Positions 40,274 through 49,771 are shown, numbered from the stretch's first letter. The stretch: 64,000 nucleotides of DNA from Maribacter sp. HTCC2170 (GCF_000153165.2 NC_014472.1:2910001-2974000), one strand, 5' to 3'. The notes: generated by a model not told the origin, from the letters alone. Made by a program: numbers and translations.

Positions 40274-42451
40274 ATGTCAAGGAATACGATTCATACAAAA
40301 ACACTTCAGGATTTAGAATTCGATACCGTTTTGAAACAACTTTCAGGACGGTGTAATACCGAGTTGGGCAAGGAAAGAGCATTAGACATAGCCCCATATT
40401 CAGATGTGGAAACCATACATCTTATCTTAGGGCAAACATCAGAATATGTTTCTTCTTTGGTGAGCGACAATCGTATTCCCAATCATGGATTTGATAGTAT
40501 TGATGGGGATTTGAAACTGCTTAAGATTGAAAACACTACCTTGGAAATCAGTGGTTTTAGACGAATTGGAAATATTTGCAAGACGGTAGCAGAACACAAA
40601 AAGTTCTTTAAAAAATTCAAGGAATACTTCCCACTCTTGTTTGAAACATCGGAAGACATACAACTGAATACTGAGATTCCGAACCATATTGACCACGTAA
40701 TCGACCGTTTTGGTGAAATAAAGGATAATGCTTCGGATACTTTGTTCAACATCCGACAGGATATCAATCAGGTAAAAGGGAAGATCAATTCTAGTTTCGC
40801 CTCCGCTTTAAATACTTATAAAACTTCGGATTATTTGGATGATATCCGTGAGTCGGTCGTAGAAAACCGTAGGGTTTTGGCGGTAAAGGCCATGTATCGT
40901 AAAAAAGTGAAGGGTACCGTTATGGGCTCATCCAAAACAGGAAGTATAGTCTATATTGAACCCGAAGCTGCCTTGAAATATAGCAGACAACTCAATAATT
41001 TAGAATTTGATGAGCGAGAAGAAATTCAACGCATACTCAATGAACTGACAAGTAGCATACGACCCTTTGCCCCATTTTTAGCCGAGTACCAAGACTTTTT
41101 GGCCCATATGGATATTACGGCCGCTAAAGCCAAATACGCTTCAGAAATGAATGCCGTGCTTCCTAAGATAAGTGAGGAAAGAAAAATGTTCTTAAGGGAT
41201 GCCTATCATCCACTGCTTTATCTGAGCAATAAGCTAAAAAGGGAAAAAACCTTCCCACAGACCATAGAATTACATCCCGAGAATAGGATAATCGTTATAT
41301 CTGGCCCCAATGCAGGGGGAAAAAGCATCACATTAAAAACCATTGGGTTGCTACAGGTAATGTTGCAGAGCGGATTCCTTGTCCCGGTGCACGAACGTTC
41401 TTCAATGTGTCTTTTTGGTAAGATCTTGACTGATATAGGCGACAATCAATCCATAGAAAACCACTTGAGCACCTATAGTTACCGCTTAAAGAACATGAAT
41501 CAATTCTTGCGCAAATGCAACAAGAACACCCTGTTCCTGATTGATGAGTTTGGGACAGGTAGTGATCCAGAATTGGGCGGTGCATTAGCGGAAGCATTTT
41601 TGGAAGTGTTTTATGATCGTGAGGCGTACGGTGTAATAACCACGCATTACGCCAACTTAAAGGCCTTGGCCAATGAATTGCCACATTGCACCAATGCGAA
41701 TATGCTTTTTAACTCAAAAACATTGGAACCCACCTTTCAGTTGGCATTGGGTCAGGCAGGTAGTTCGTTTACTTTTGAAGTTGCCCAAAAAAATGGTATC
41801 CCCTACTCTTTGATAAACAAAGCAAAGAAGAAGATAGAACGAGGCAAAGTACGTTTTGATGCCACCATAGCCAAATTACAGAAAGAACGCAGTAAAATGG
41901 CCGAAACAGGCTCAAAACTGCATGCAGAAGAGCTAAAAGCAAGAGAGGAAGCTCAACGTTTAGAAACACTGAATTCCAAAATCAAGAGCAAACTGGAGAA
42001 CTATCAGGAACTTTATGACCATAACCAACGTATGATTTACCTTGGAAACAAAGTAAATACAGTGGCGGAACGGTATTTTCAAGATAAGAGAAAACGTGTA
42101 CTGGTTTCAGAGTTGATACGTATTGTAGAAACTGAAAATAGCAAGCGAAAAAAGAAATCAACCAAAGAGGTCAAAGCGGCCAAGGTCAAAAAGGCCCAGG
42201 TTACCCAAGAAGTTGAAAAAGAAGTTAAGGTCATTCGCCAAAAAAAGAAAATTGCCAAGAAAAAAGCTGTTGTTGCCGAAAAGAACAAACCACGCCCTGT
42301 GTTCAAGATTGGTGACCGTGTGCGATTAATGGATGGTAAGGCCGTGGGCAGTATAGATACCCTTGAGAAGAACAAAGCCATTGTCAATTATGGCATGTTT
42401 ACCACGAATGTGAGTGTAGACCAATTGGAACTGGTAGAGCGGAAGAAATAG
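40274..42451 (+). CDS. mutS2: MutS2-family ATPase without Smr nuclease domain
   Basis: 725 residues. N-terminal MutS core (TLQDLEFDTVLKQLSGRC, KAKYASEMNAVLPKISEER) and ATPase: Walker A VISGPNAGGKSITLKTIGL, Q-loop region STYSYRLKNMNQFL, Walker B TLFLIDEFGTGSDPELGGALAEAFLE, and VITTHYANLKALAN. A coiled segment follows. The C-terminal 150 residues are a Lys/Ala/Glu-rich linker and a KOW/SH3-like end (FKIGDRVRLMDGKAVGSIDTLEKNKAIV in pieces). The Smr domain with its L-D-x-R/H-G-x motifs, present in the roughly 785-residue B. subtilis protein, is missing. MutS2 proteins suppress recombination or rescue collided ribosomes; without Smr this copy would lack nuclease activity. Confidence 0.9.
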   Translation: MSRNTIHTKTLQDLEFDTVLKQLSGRCNTELGKERALDIAPYSDVETIHLILGQTSEYVSSLVSDNRIPNHGFDSIDGDLKLLKIENTTLEISGFRRIGNICKTVAEHKKFFKKFKEYFPLLFETSEDIQLNTEIPNHIDHVIDRFGEIKDNASDTLFNIRQDINQVKGKINSSFASALNTYKTSDYLDDIRESVVENRRVLAVKAMYRKKVKGTVMGSSKTGSIVYIEPEAALKYSRQLNNLEFDEREEIQRILNELTSSIRPFAPFLAEYQDFLAHMDITAAKAKYASEMNAVLPKISEERKMFLRDAYHPLLYLSNKLKREKTFPQTIELHPENRIIVISGPNAGGKSITLKTIGLLQVMLQSGFLVPVHERSSMCLFGKILTDIGDNQSIENHLSTYSYRLKNMNQFLRKCNKNTLFLIDEFGTGSDPELGGALAEAFLEVFYDREAYGVITTHYANLKALANELPHCTNANMLFNSKTLEPTFQLALGQAGSSFTFEVAQKNGIPYSLINKAKKKIERGKVRFDATIAKLQKERSKMAETGSKLHAEELKAREEAQRLETLNSKIKSKLENYQELYDHNQRMIYLGNKVNTVAERYFQDKRKRVLVSELIRIVETENSKRKKKSTKEVKAAKVKKAQVTQEVEKEVKVIRQKKKIAKKKAVVAEKNKPRPVFKIGDRVRLMDGKAVGSIDTLEKNKAIVNYGMFTTNVSVDQLELVERKK

Positions 42452-42607
42452 TATGGGTACTCCCTTGTTTTTGGTTTGTATGAAATTTGATTATCAGTTA
42501 CTTACGAAGTATCGTATATGATTTTACGTCAATGAAAATTAAAAGAAACAGCCGACATCAAGTTGTTGAATCTACAACTTTAGATGCCGACTGCCTAGCT
42601 AAGTTAT

Positions 42608-44674
42608 TTAAAGGGCAAATGGGCCTTCATCTTCACCCACCAGATTATTTATTGACAATAAACCATCAGTAGTAAAATATAGAATTCGCTGTATGGAGTT
42701 TCCATTGATATTCATTTTACAAGCGGCTTCCACCGACCCTCTCACCTCGTTCAAATCTTTTTCAGACTCCCAACAATTAAAGTCACCAAAACCTATGGTT
42801 CCACTGGGCACTGACACTGAGTAAGGGTTGTAGTAATTCCTTCTGCTATAGGTAGTACCATTAGTGTCCATCGGGAAAAAATATGATGAGGTTACTTCAC
42901 CGTTAATTACCCTAGTAGAAAAATCCTCTGTATAAATACCTACGGGCTGTATATATCTGTCGCGTCTCGCTGCAGCCCTAATACCTTTCCCAAATAGCGG
43001 AAAGGATACGCAATCTATATTTCTCCCTTCGGGGCCGACAAATGATCCATCAGCAAAGTTGCTGTTCACACCATTTTCACTCGAAAAATTATCATTCACA
43101 ACCCATCTACGGTTCGCCCCATTCCTTTGTCTGTATGTTCCAATCGGTGTTGTTGGCATGCTCTGAACGCCATTATAATCATATTCCAAAACTTCAAATT
43201 CAGTTCCCTGTTCATTAAAAATGTAGATTTCATCCAAGAACTGTCGTAAAGCGGCACCAACATTATCAAAAGTCGTAACGCCTAAAGGGGCACTAGCGTC
43301 TTTAATACTGTAAGGCTCAGAGATGGCCCCACTAGATGCATCAAATATGACATATTCCGTTCCAGCACCATTGAAGATTGCCGTGTATTCATTTTGAATC
43401 TGTGTGGCCGCACCAATTCCATCCTCAAAAAGGTCCACCAAGTTTGAATACAGAACTGGGGGTAACACACCTTTTAATTGACACTCAACCACTTCCATTT
43501 CTGTTGAAATATTAGTCCCGACCTGCTTTGATGGGTCCTCAAGGGAATAGATTTCGTACGATAAGGGCAAACCAGTTCTGATATCAGTACTGACCGCTAA
43601 CATATCGGCAAGGTCTGCAATGTTAGTCTCTCCTAAACCAGCGAAGGTATTTTTCGAATCCCCTCCATAGGCGATGACCTTAATTTTCACGTCCTCCATC
43701 TTCTCCATCGTATCAACTTCAAGATCACCAGAAATTTCTTTGTCGAAGCTTTTATAAGAGGCATCTATTTGGGTGTTCATTACTTCCAACGAAGAAGTCG
43801 ATTCTACAAGCATATAGAAAATTCGGCCATATGTTACTTTCTTTATGTAGGTAGCTGGGTTGTCTGCCTGGATGTATTTATTCAAATCTTCTGGAGTTAC
43901 ACTTTCATCAAAGACATCATCATAACTTGTTGGAAAATCATAACTCACGTCATAATAGGCCTGTTTTAATTTTACCAATACACGGTTGTACGTTTTCTCT
44001 TGGCTAAAGGACAAGCTACCTTCTACTTTCGCACCATACCCTTCAAAAGACAAACCCATCTGCAAGGCCACCTGTTTTTCGGAAAAAACATTCTCATAGA
44101 CCAAATCGAAGTTTGAAGGAACGACACCGGTACTGCCCGCTATGATATCATTCATAGCCTGTCGCACTTTAGACTCGCTCATTTCCGTTAAATCTTGCGA
44201 TGCTTCAGGGTTACCATCATTCAGGTTATAGGATATGCTCCCACCTGCCCTCTTTAATGGAATCCCTTGCGGTTTTACATTGTTAATCGTTTCACCTTGG
44301 AGCAAAGCCCCAGGGAAAATCTCACTTGCAACACCTCCTAAAGTTTGAAAGTCTCCCGTGCCGTCTGTTACGCTTACGGTTCTTGAACTACAAATAAATC
44401 GCAATGTCTCTGCCTCAGATCCATTTCCTGTAGTATAGTCTTCGGGGTATGTTTCTCCTTCAGAAAGGGTTTCTTCAGATCTTGATTCCGGAACACTTTG
44501 AAATTCACCACCGTTTTCTACCACTGCTTTGAAGGTGGTAGTATCCACGGCTCCAGATCCTGGGTCCGGGTTTTCAGCACCACCATCTTTACTGCACCCT
44601 GATAAGGTTATAAACAGTAGACCCAAAATGGTCATTAACTTAGACACTTCAACTCTCATTCGTTTTGTTTTCAT
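42608..44674 (-). CDS. thiol-activated-cytolysin/CDC-like lipoprotein
   Basis: 688 residues. Lipobox LSGC at residue 27 is followed by a Gly/Asp-rich linker. Residues about 118-400 match the cholesterol-dependent cytolysin core: EIFPGALLQGETINNVKPQG, IPLKRAGGSISYNLNDG, SLSFSQEKTYNRVLVKLKQAYYDVSYDFP in pieces, VTYGRIFYMLVESTSS (CDC: V-x-Y-G-R-x-x-(Y/F)-x-x-x-E-(T/S)-x-S), VKIKVIAYGGDSKN (the conserved GG) and GLPLSYEIYSLEDPS. The C-terminal 290 residues differ from CDC domain 4, with no Trp-rich undecapeptide. It is probably a CDC-like pore-forming protein anchored in or displayed on the outer membrane, perhaps used against competitors or eukaryotes. The divergent regulator and ATGGACA repeats suggest controlled expression. 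Confidence 0.85.
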   Translation of the reverse strand: MKTKRMRVEVSKLMTILGLLFITLSGCSKDGGAENPDPGSGAVDTTTFKAVVENGGEFQSVPESRSEETLSEGETYPEDYTTGNGSEAETLRFICSSRTVSVTDGTGDFQTLGGVASEIFPGALLQGETINNVKPQGIPLKRAGGSISYNLNDGNPEASQDLTEMSESKVRQAMNDIIAGSTGVVPSNFDLVYENVFSEKQVALQMGLSFEGYGAKVEGSLSFSQEKTYNRVLVKLKQAYYDVSYDFPTSYDDVFDESVTPEDLNKYIQADNPATYIKKVTYGRIFYMLVESTSSLEVMNTQIDASYKSFDKEISGDLEVDTMEKMEDVKIKVIAYGGDSKNTFAGLGETNIADLADMLAVSTDIRTGLPLSYEIYSLEDPSKQVGTNISTEMEVVECQLKGVLPPVLYSNLVDLFEDGIGAATQIQNEYTAIFNGAGTEYVIFDASSGAISEPYSIKDASAPLGVTTFDNVGAALRQFLDEIYIFNEQGTEFEVLEYDYNGVQSMPTTPIGTYRQRNGANRRWVVNDNFSSENGVNSNFADGSFVGPEGRNIDCVSFPLFGKGIRAAARRDRYIQPVGIYTEDFSTRVINGEVTSSYFFPMDTNGTTYSRRNYYNPYSVSVPSGTIGFGDFNCWESEKDLNEVRGSVEAACKMNINGNSIQRILYFTTDGLLSINNLVGEDEGPFAL

Positions 44675-45015
44675 AATTTCTTTGGTTTTAAAAGATTCAA
44701 CACAGCGAAACTATACGCAAAACAAACCCTCAACTAATTTTGGGCATGGACAAAGTATGGACAGGTAGTATAGATTTTAACAAAGTAAGGCATGGACACC
44801 TGCTTTTTTTTTTAGAAATACGAAATCTCCTAAAATCAATAGAATATAGGTTTAGCAAGTATGACAATCCCTTTTATCAATTAAAACAATATGGACTTTC
44901 TATGGACAAGTGGTAATTAAACAATGAATTGGACTATTTCCGGACAGAATATAATTAACTACCTTGGCAATCAAGCAAGAAGAAGGACAGACAATACCTA
45001 AATCTTAAATACACT
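44675..45015. other. divergent regulatory region between cytolysin-like and TPR-HTH genes
   Basis: 341 nt without a gene. It contains the ATGGACA repeats listed separately and a T11 run (44803-44813). Both genes start at its edges. Confidence 0.55.
44746..44908. promoter_or_regulatory. paired ATGGACA repeats, candidate operators
   Basis: ATGGACA occurs at 44746-44752, 44757-44763, 44792-44798 and 44902-44908, with ATGGACT at 44891-44897. Two pairs (44746/44757 and 44891/44902) are spaced by exactly 11 bp, one helical turn, as expected for a dimer or tandem HTH binding on one DNA face. One pair lies close to each divergent gene. The binder is unknown; the TPR-HTH protein is the obvious candidate. 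Confidence 0.5.
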
Positions 45016-46923
45016 ATGAAACCTATTTCCAAACTATTTCTATTTATCGGTTTTTGTTTTAGTATCAATCTACATTCGCAAGAGTATAAAAATCTTGATA
45101 GTTTAATTACTCAGTATAATAATCATATCAATGATACTACTAAGATATATTTAGGTTCTTTAATATATCAGAATCTAAGCTTTACGAATCCTGAGGAATC
45201 ATATAAATATGCCAAAGAGGCCGTTGCTATATCTAAAGAAATAAAAGATAAAAAGGGTCTTGGACAAGCTTACAATAATTTGAGCTTTTATTTTTTAAAT
45301 AAAGACCAACTTGACTCTGCACTTTACTATAAAAAGGCCTCATTGGATATAGCTACCAGGCTGCAAAACATAAGAGGTGTTCTGACCGTAAATATGGGCC
45401 TAGCGGTATTGTACAACAAGAAAAATAATTTTAATAAAGGAGAAGAATACTTAAACAGGAACATTGTATTTTTTGACAATAGAGATACTATTAAAAATGC
45501 CAAGGAAATTGATTTCAAGTATATCGGATCTACCTATCACGCACTTTCTGCAATCAAGGTAAGAAAAGGGCAATACAATTTGGCATTGAAAAATGGGTTA
45601 AGATCCCTTGAGTTATACAAAGAGAGGGCCAAAGACCCTCTATTTGAGGCGGATGCATATTTCTCCTTGGGTCAAATAGAGATGAAAATGGAAAACTATG
45701 CACAGAGTTTCATTTATCTAGAACAAGCTTTAAAAGTCTACCATGATTTTAAGGATTTACTTTGGGAAAGTGATGTATTGAAAATTATGGGAGACAATAT
45801 GGTTTTGCAAGATCAACCAAATGAAGCAATTAAATACCTTTTGCGCTGCATTGAAATTGCTAAAGAAAACGGATTTCAATTAATAGAGGCATCAGCGCTT
45901 AACATTTTGGGCAATGCCTATAGTAAGTTAAATCGTAATGAAGAAGCACTGCAAAGCTTAAATAATTCCATTGAGGTATATGGTCAAATGGAAAACCCGA
46001 CAGAAGTTAATGAAGCATACATCAGTTTAGGTCTTTTCTATAATAAAGCCAATCAACCGAAACGTGCTATTCCCTATTTTGAAAAAGCAATTGTAATTTC
46101 TGATAGCATTGGAGCGGTACCTCAGGCATATCAAGCACATTTCGAAAGGTCTCAATCATATCGACAACTAAATGAACATAAGCTAGCTTTGGAAGACTTT
46201 GCACTATACAATAAGCTCAAGGATAGTATGTTCACCGTTAAAAAATCGCAACAAATAGAAGAAATGCGAATTATTTTCGAAACCGAAAAAAAAGAGAACG
46301 AGATTGCATTACAAAAGGAAGAAATCAAAAATTTAAATCAAGAGGTAGAGATTAGCAATTTAAGAAAAGGCCTATATGCAGGTGGATTAGCCTCTGTCCT
46401 AGTCCTATCAGGACTACTAGTCTTCGGATTCCGCCAGCGTATAAAAAAGAACAAAATTGCCCGAGAAAAACAAGAGGAAATCTACAAACAGGAAATTGCC
46501 TATAAAAAGAAAGAACTGACCAGTCAGACCTTGCATTTGGTGCAAAAGAACACTTTTATACAGGAACTTATGGAAAACCTACAGAGCATTAAAAATTCGC
46601 CTGAGAAGTTCAAAATGGAGTTCAGGCGTATTGTGATGCTATTAAAGAAAGAAAATGCCTCTGATAAAGACTGGGAGGTGTTTAAAACGTACTTTTCAGA
46701 GGTGCATAATGACTTTGACCAGAAACTCAAGACCATTTCTCCAGAGGTCTCTGAGAAAGAAATACGTCTTGCGGCCTTTTTGCGCATGAATTTGACCACC
46801 AAAGAGATTGCCGCTACCTTGAATGTTCTACCTGATAGTATCTTAAAGTCGAAATACCGGCTTAAAAAGAAACTGGGGTTGAATAAGGAACAAGATTTGA
46901 ATTCCTTTTTGAATACACTTTAA
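45016..46923 (+). CDS. TPR-transmembrane-HTH regulatory protein
   Basis: 635 residues. Signal peptide (MKPISKLFLFIGFCFSINLHSQ), then seven or more TPR repeats over about 50-400 (ALNILGNAYSKLNRNEEALQSLNNSIEVYG is a good example in pieces), a coiled region (EKKENEIALQKEEIKNLNQEVEI in pieces), one membrane helix (GGLASVLVLSGLLVFGF) at about 455-471, and a cytosolic helical tail ending in a LuxR-like helix-turn-helix (ISPEVSEKEIRLAAFLRMNLTTKEIAATLNV...KSKYRLKKKLGL). This Bacteroidota-specific build senses an envelope signal through the TPR part and acts through the HTH. It is divergent from the cytolysin-like gene and may control it. Confidence 0.87.
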   Translation: MKPISKLFLFIGFCFSINLHSQEYKNLDSLITQYNNHINDTTKIYLGSLIYQNLSFTNPEESYKYAKEAVAISKEIKDKKGLGQAYNNLSFYFLNKDQLDSALYYKKASLDIATRLQNIRGVLTVNMGLAVLYNKKNNFNKGEEYLNRNIVFFDNRDTIKNAKEIDFKYIGSTYHALSAIKVRKGQYNLALKNGLRSLELYKERAKDPLFEADAYFSLGQIEMKMENYAQSFIYLEQALKVYHDFKDLLWESDVLKIMGDNMVLQDQPNEAIKYLLRCIEIAKENGFQLIEASALNILGNAYSKLNRNEEALQSLNNSIEVYGQMENPTEVNEAYISLGLFYNKANQPKRAIPYFEKAIVISDSIGAVPQAYQAHFERSQSYRQLNEHKLALEDFALYNKLKDSMFTVKKSQQIEEMRIIFETEKKENEIALQKEEIKNLNQEVEISNLRKGLYAGGLASVLVLSGLLVFGFRQRIKKNKIAREKQEEIYKQEIAYKKKELTSQTLHLVQKNTFIQELMENLQSIKNSPEKFKMEFRRIVMLLKKENASDKDWEVFKTYFSEVHNDFDQKLKTISPEVSEKEIRLAAFLRMNLTTKEIAATLNVLPDSILKSKYRLKKKLGLNKEQDLNSFLNTL

Positions 46924-47082
46924 TCCATTTCGTAATAAAATTGATTATCAGCGTTTTAAGATAAATCATATACGAAAATGGGCACCTAAAAGGGTTATTA
47001 ATTCCGTTCCAAACTATTCGAATTATCATTCCATGCTAGTATAAGCATAATACTATCAATATATTTACCTGGTCGTTTTGAA

Positions 47083-47499
47083 ATGAAAATGGACCCAAAG
47101 AAAAAAATAGTATTGTTTGATGGTGTTTGCAATCTTTGTAATCGCTCTATTCAATATATTATTAAGCGAGATAAAAAAGATGTATTTAGATTTGCTACTC
47201 TTCAAGGCGATGTTGGCCAACGACTTGTTCAAGAACGAAATATTGATATCTCTAAAGTAGATTCCATTATACTTATTGAGCCGGGTGTCGCTTATTATAC
47301 TAAATCAACCGCCGCATTGAAAATTGGAAAATCTTTTGGCGGAGTATGGAAATTGGCAATTGTACTAAACTTGATTCCCAGTAAGTTACGTGATATCGTA
47401 TACGATTGGGTGGCTAGGGACAGGTATTCGTGGTACGGTAAAAAAGATGCATGCATGGTGCCTACACCAGAATTAAAGGCCAAGTTTTTAGATAACTAA
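47083..47499 (+). CDS. DCC-family thiol-disulfide oxidoreductase (DUF393)
   Basis: 138 residues. The family-defining D-x-x-C-x-x-C motif is seen in VLFDGVCNLCNRSIQYIIKRD, followed by RFATLQGDVGQRL and a C-terminal VYDWVARDRYSWYGKKDACM, all typical. DCC proteins are thioredoxin-like with the redox pair inside the DxxCxxC motif; the physiological partner is unknown. It starts at the first ATG at 47083; an in-frame ATG two codons later is also possible. It is a monocistronic gene. Confidence 0.92.
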   Translation: MKMDPKKKIVLFDGVCNLCNRSIQYIIKRDKKDVFRFATLQGDVGQRLVQERNIDISKVDSIILIEPGVAYYTKSTAALKIGKSFGGVWKLAIVLNLIPSKLRDIVYDWVARDRYSWYGKKDACMVPTPELKAKFLDN

Positions 47500-47601
47500 G
47501 TCGCTGGTACACTTATCTAAGTCATCTACCCTTTTCCCTCATTATTCATTTTATGTTTTGGTTTAAATATGGAGTTTTAATCAACTTTAAAAACCAATAC
47601 G

Positions 47602-49701
47602 ATGAAAAAACTACTCTTACTATTACTTGCAATTCCAGTTTTGGCATTCAGTAATGACAAAAAGATTCCAACCAAGATTAAAGAGGTAACTGTTTACCTA
47701 AGTGGTGCACAAATTACAAGAACGGCTCTGTGTACGTTAAAACCCGGTTCAACTGAATACACTTTCACGGGTCTTTCACCTAAAGTTGATGAAAGCAGTA
47801 TTCAAATTTCAGGTCTAAAGTCAGTATCGGTACTTTCGATGGCTTATAATATCGATTTTTTAAGTGTGAAGGAGAGTGATCCTGAAATAAAATCGCTTGA
47901 ATCCGAGATCATTGGGGTCAACCGCAAGATTTCCTTATTGCAAAACCACATAATCGGCCTTGAGGAAGAACTAAAGGTCATTCGTGCCAATAAACTCATT
48001 AGTGGGGAAACCCAGGAATTGAATTTGGTCCGATTAAAAGAGATCAGTACCTACTATCGAGAAAGAACCACGGCGATAAAGAATGAGATATTCAAAACCA
48101 ATCTCGATATCAATGAATTTCAACTAAGTGTAAATGCACTTCAGAATCAATTGTCTCAAGTAAACAATGCACCTATTAAGGAACAAGGGGAATTGCGTAT
48201 AAAATTTGATGCACCTGTAACGACAGATCTTCAACTTTTGATTTCCTATACCGTACAGGATGCGGGTTGGATTCCGAATTACGATATCAAATCAGTAAAA
48301 ATGAACGCTCCTTTAAAAATGACCTATAAGGCGCATGTATACCAAAAAACTGGGGTAGATTGGAATAATGCAAAAATCAATCTTTCATCTGGTAGTCCTT
48401 CTTTAAATGTTTCCAAACCCAATCTTTCATCAAAATATCTTGATTTTGTGAGTAGGTATTCTAAGCGCTACAACAGTGCAACCAAAAAGAAAAAGTATTT
48501 TCATAACCCAACAGTTAAAAAAGTTGTAGGTCAAGTAACCGATGAATCAGGCTTACCCCTGCCCGGAGTAAATATTGTAGTGAAAGGAACTACAAATGGC
48601 ACAACAACGGACTTTGATGGGTATTATACCATGAATATAGAAAGCGGCAAGGAATTGGTATTTTCCTATATTGGGTCAAAAACGATTGAAGTACCCATTT
48701 ATTCATCAATTATAAACACAAATCTTGAAGCCGATGCACAACAGCTAGATGAAGTAGTTGTGACGGCTATGGGAACTAGTAAGAAATCCTATACTACGGG
48801 CTCAGTTTCTAGTGTAAAAATGGAAGATGCTTTACAGGGAAGAACGGCTGGAGTTACAATCAGAGGATATGCCTCAACTGGAAATAATACTCGTTATATT
48901 AAAACCCCAGAACCCCAGCTTCCTCTATATATCATAGACGGTGTTCCTGTGGATGATTTCGCCGAAGGGGATTTAGATGAAAATGAAATTCAGTCTATTG
49001 AGTCTCTAAAGGGAGAAAGTGCCACAGCCCTGTATGGTAGTCGAGGTAATAATGGAGTTGTTGTCATTACTACCAAAAAAAGTAAACTGCAGGAAGGTGT
49101 TAATTCAAAATTCATCATTAAAAAACCCTATACGGTTATTTCAAACGGGGATATTACGGCAATTGAACTGAATGCTTTTGAATTGGATGCCAATTATGAG
49201 CATTTTGCCGCCCCTATGCTCAATGAAAATGTATTTATGACAGCGACATTTAAAGATTGGGAAAAGCATAATCTTTTACCTGGGGAAGCCAATATCTATT
49301 TTGAGGGTACTTTCGCCGGAAAAACTACAATTGACCCATATACGACCAAAAAAGAGATGACCCTCTCATTGGGAATTGACCCAAGCATTACGGTTACCCG
49401 CAAGCAGAACAAGAATTTTAAAAGCAAATCATTTACAGGAAGCAATCGCATATTAGATCGCACCTACGAATTAGTGGTTAAGAACAGTAAGTCTGTTCCT
49501 GTTCAGATCAAATTGATGGATAGGGTGCCTTTGTCGCAGAACAAAGAAATCAAGATTGATGATATTGAAACCTATTCTGCGTCATATGACAAGAAAAAAG
49601 GCCTTCTCACATGGAATCTTGAGATTAAGTCCAAGGAAACTAAGACCGAGCTTTTCTCATTCCAAGTTAAATACCCTAAGTTCAAGACCATATCGCTTTA
49701 G
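47602..49701 (+). CDS. MuiA/DUF4139-family protein with inserted CarboxypepD-reg and SusC-type plug domains
   Basis: 699 residues with a signal peptide (MKKLLLLLLAIPVLAFS). Residues about 22-130 are the DUF4140 N-terminus (KIKEVTVYLSGAQITRTA), 95-190 a coiled region, and 200-275 the start of DUF4139 (SYTVQDAGWIPNYDIKSV, VDWNNAKINLSSGSP). This is interrupted by a carboxypeptidase-regulatory-like domain (307-379, VVGQVTDESGLPLPGVNIVVKG in pieces) and a TonB-plug-like segment (382-492, DEVVVTAMGTSKKS, PLYIIDGVPVD, SLKGESATALYGSRGNNGVV). DUF4139 then resumes (500-699, KDWEKHNLLPGEANIYFEG, PIYTT-type ends). The insert lacks a TonB box and barrel. MuiA-like proteins are linked to envelope and mucoidy phenotypes. 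Possibly the insert mediates docking to a TonB-dependent receptor partner. Confidence 0.85.
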   Translation: MKKLLLLLLAIPVLAFSNDKKIPTKIKEVTVYLSGAQITRTALCTLKPGSTEYTFTGLSPKVDESSIQISGLKSVSVLSMAYNIDFLSVKESDPEIKSLESEIIGVNRKISLLQNHIIGLEEELKVIRANKLISGETQELNLVRLKEISTYYRERTTAIKNEIFKTNLDINEFQLSVNALQNQLSQVNNAPIKEQGELRIKFDAPVTTDLQLLISYTVQDAGWIPNYDIKSVKMNAPLKMTYKAHVYQKTGVDWNNAKINLSSGSPSLNVSKPNLSSKYLDFVSRYSKRYNSATKKKKYFHNPTVKKVVGQVTDESGLPLPGVNIVVKGTTNGTTTDFDGYYTMNIESGKELVFSYIGSKTIEVPIYSSIINTNLEADAQQLDEVVVTAMGTSKKSYTTGSVSSVKMEDALQGRTAGVTIRGYASTGNNTRYIKTPEPQLPLYIIDGVPVDDFAEGDLDENEIQSIESLKGESATALYGSRGNNGVVVITTKKSKLQEGVNSKFIIKKPYTVISNGDITAIELNAFELDANYEHFAAPMLNENVFMTATFKDWEKHNLLPGEANIYFEGTFAGKTTIDPYTTKKEMTLSLGIDPSITVTRKQNKNFKSKSFTGSNRILDRTYELVVKNSKSVPVQIKLMDRVPLSQNKEIKIDDIETYSASYDKKKGLLTWNLEIKSKETKTELFSFQVKYPKFKTISL

Positions 49702-49749
49702 GTTTTGATATAATGATGACACAATGATTAGAATTCAGCCATAATCCAG

Positions 49750-49757
49750 TAGTTTTG
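49750..49757 (+). promoter_or_regulatory. TAnnTTTG box upstream of the MscS gene
   Basis: TAGTTTTG lies 57 nt before the MscS start codon. A leader hairpin follows at 49772. The transcription start is inferred only. Confidence 0.35.
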
Positions 49758-49771
49758 CATTGTATAATTTG

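Noticed and set aside
47602-49701. Reading the gene as a SusC/RagA TonB-dependent receptor
   Set aside because: Only regulatory-like and plug segments are present, no barrel; both ends belong to DUF4140/DUF4139.
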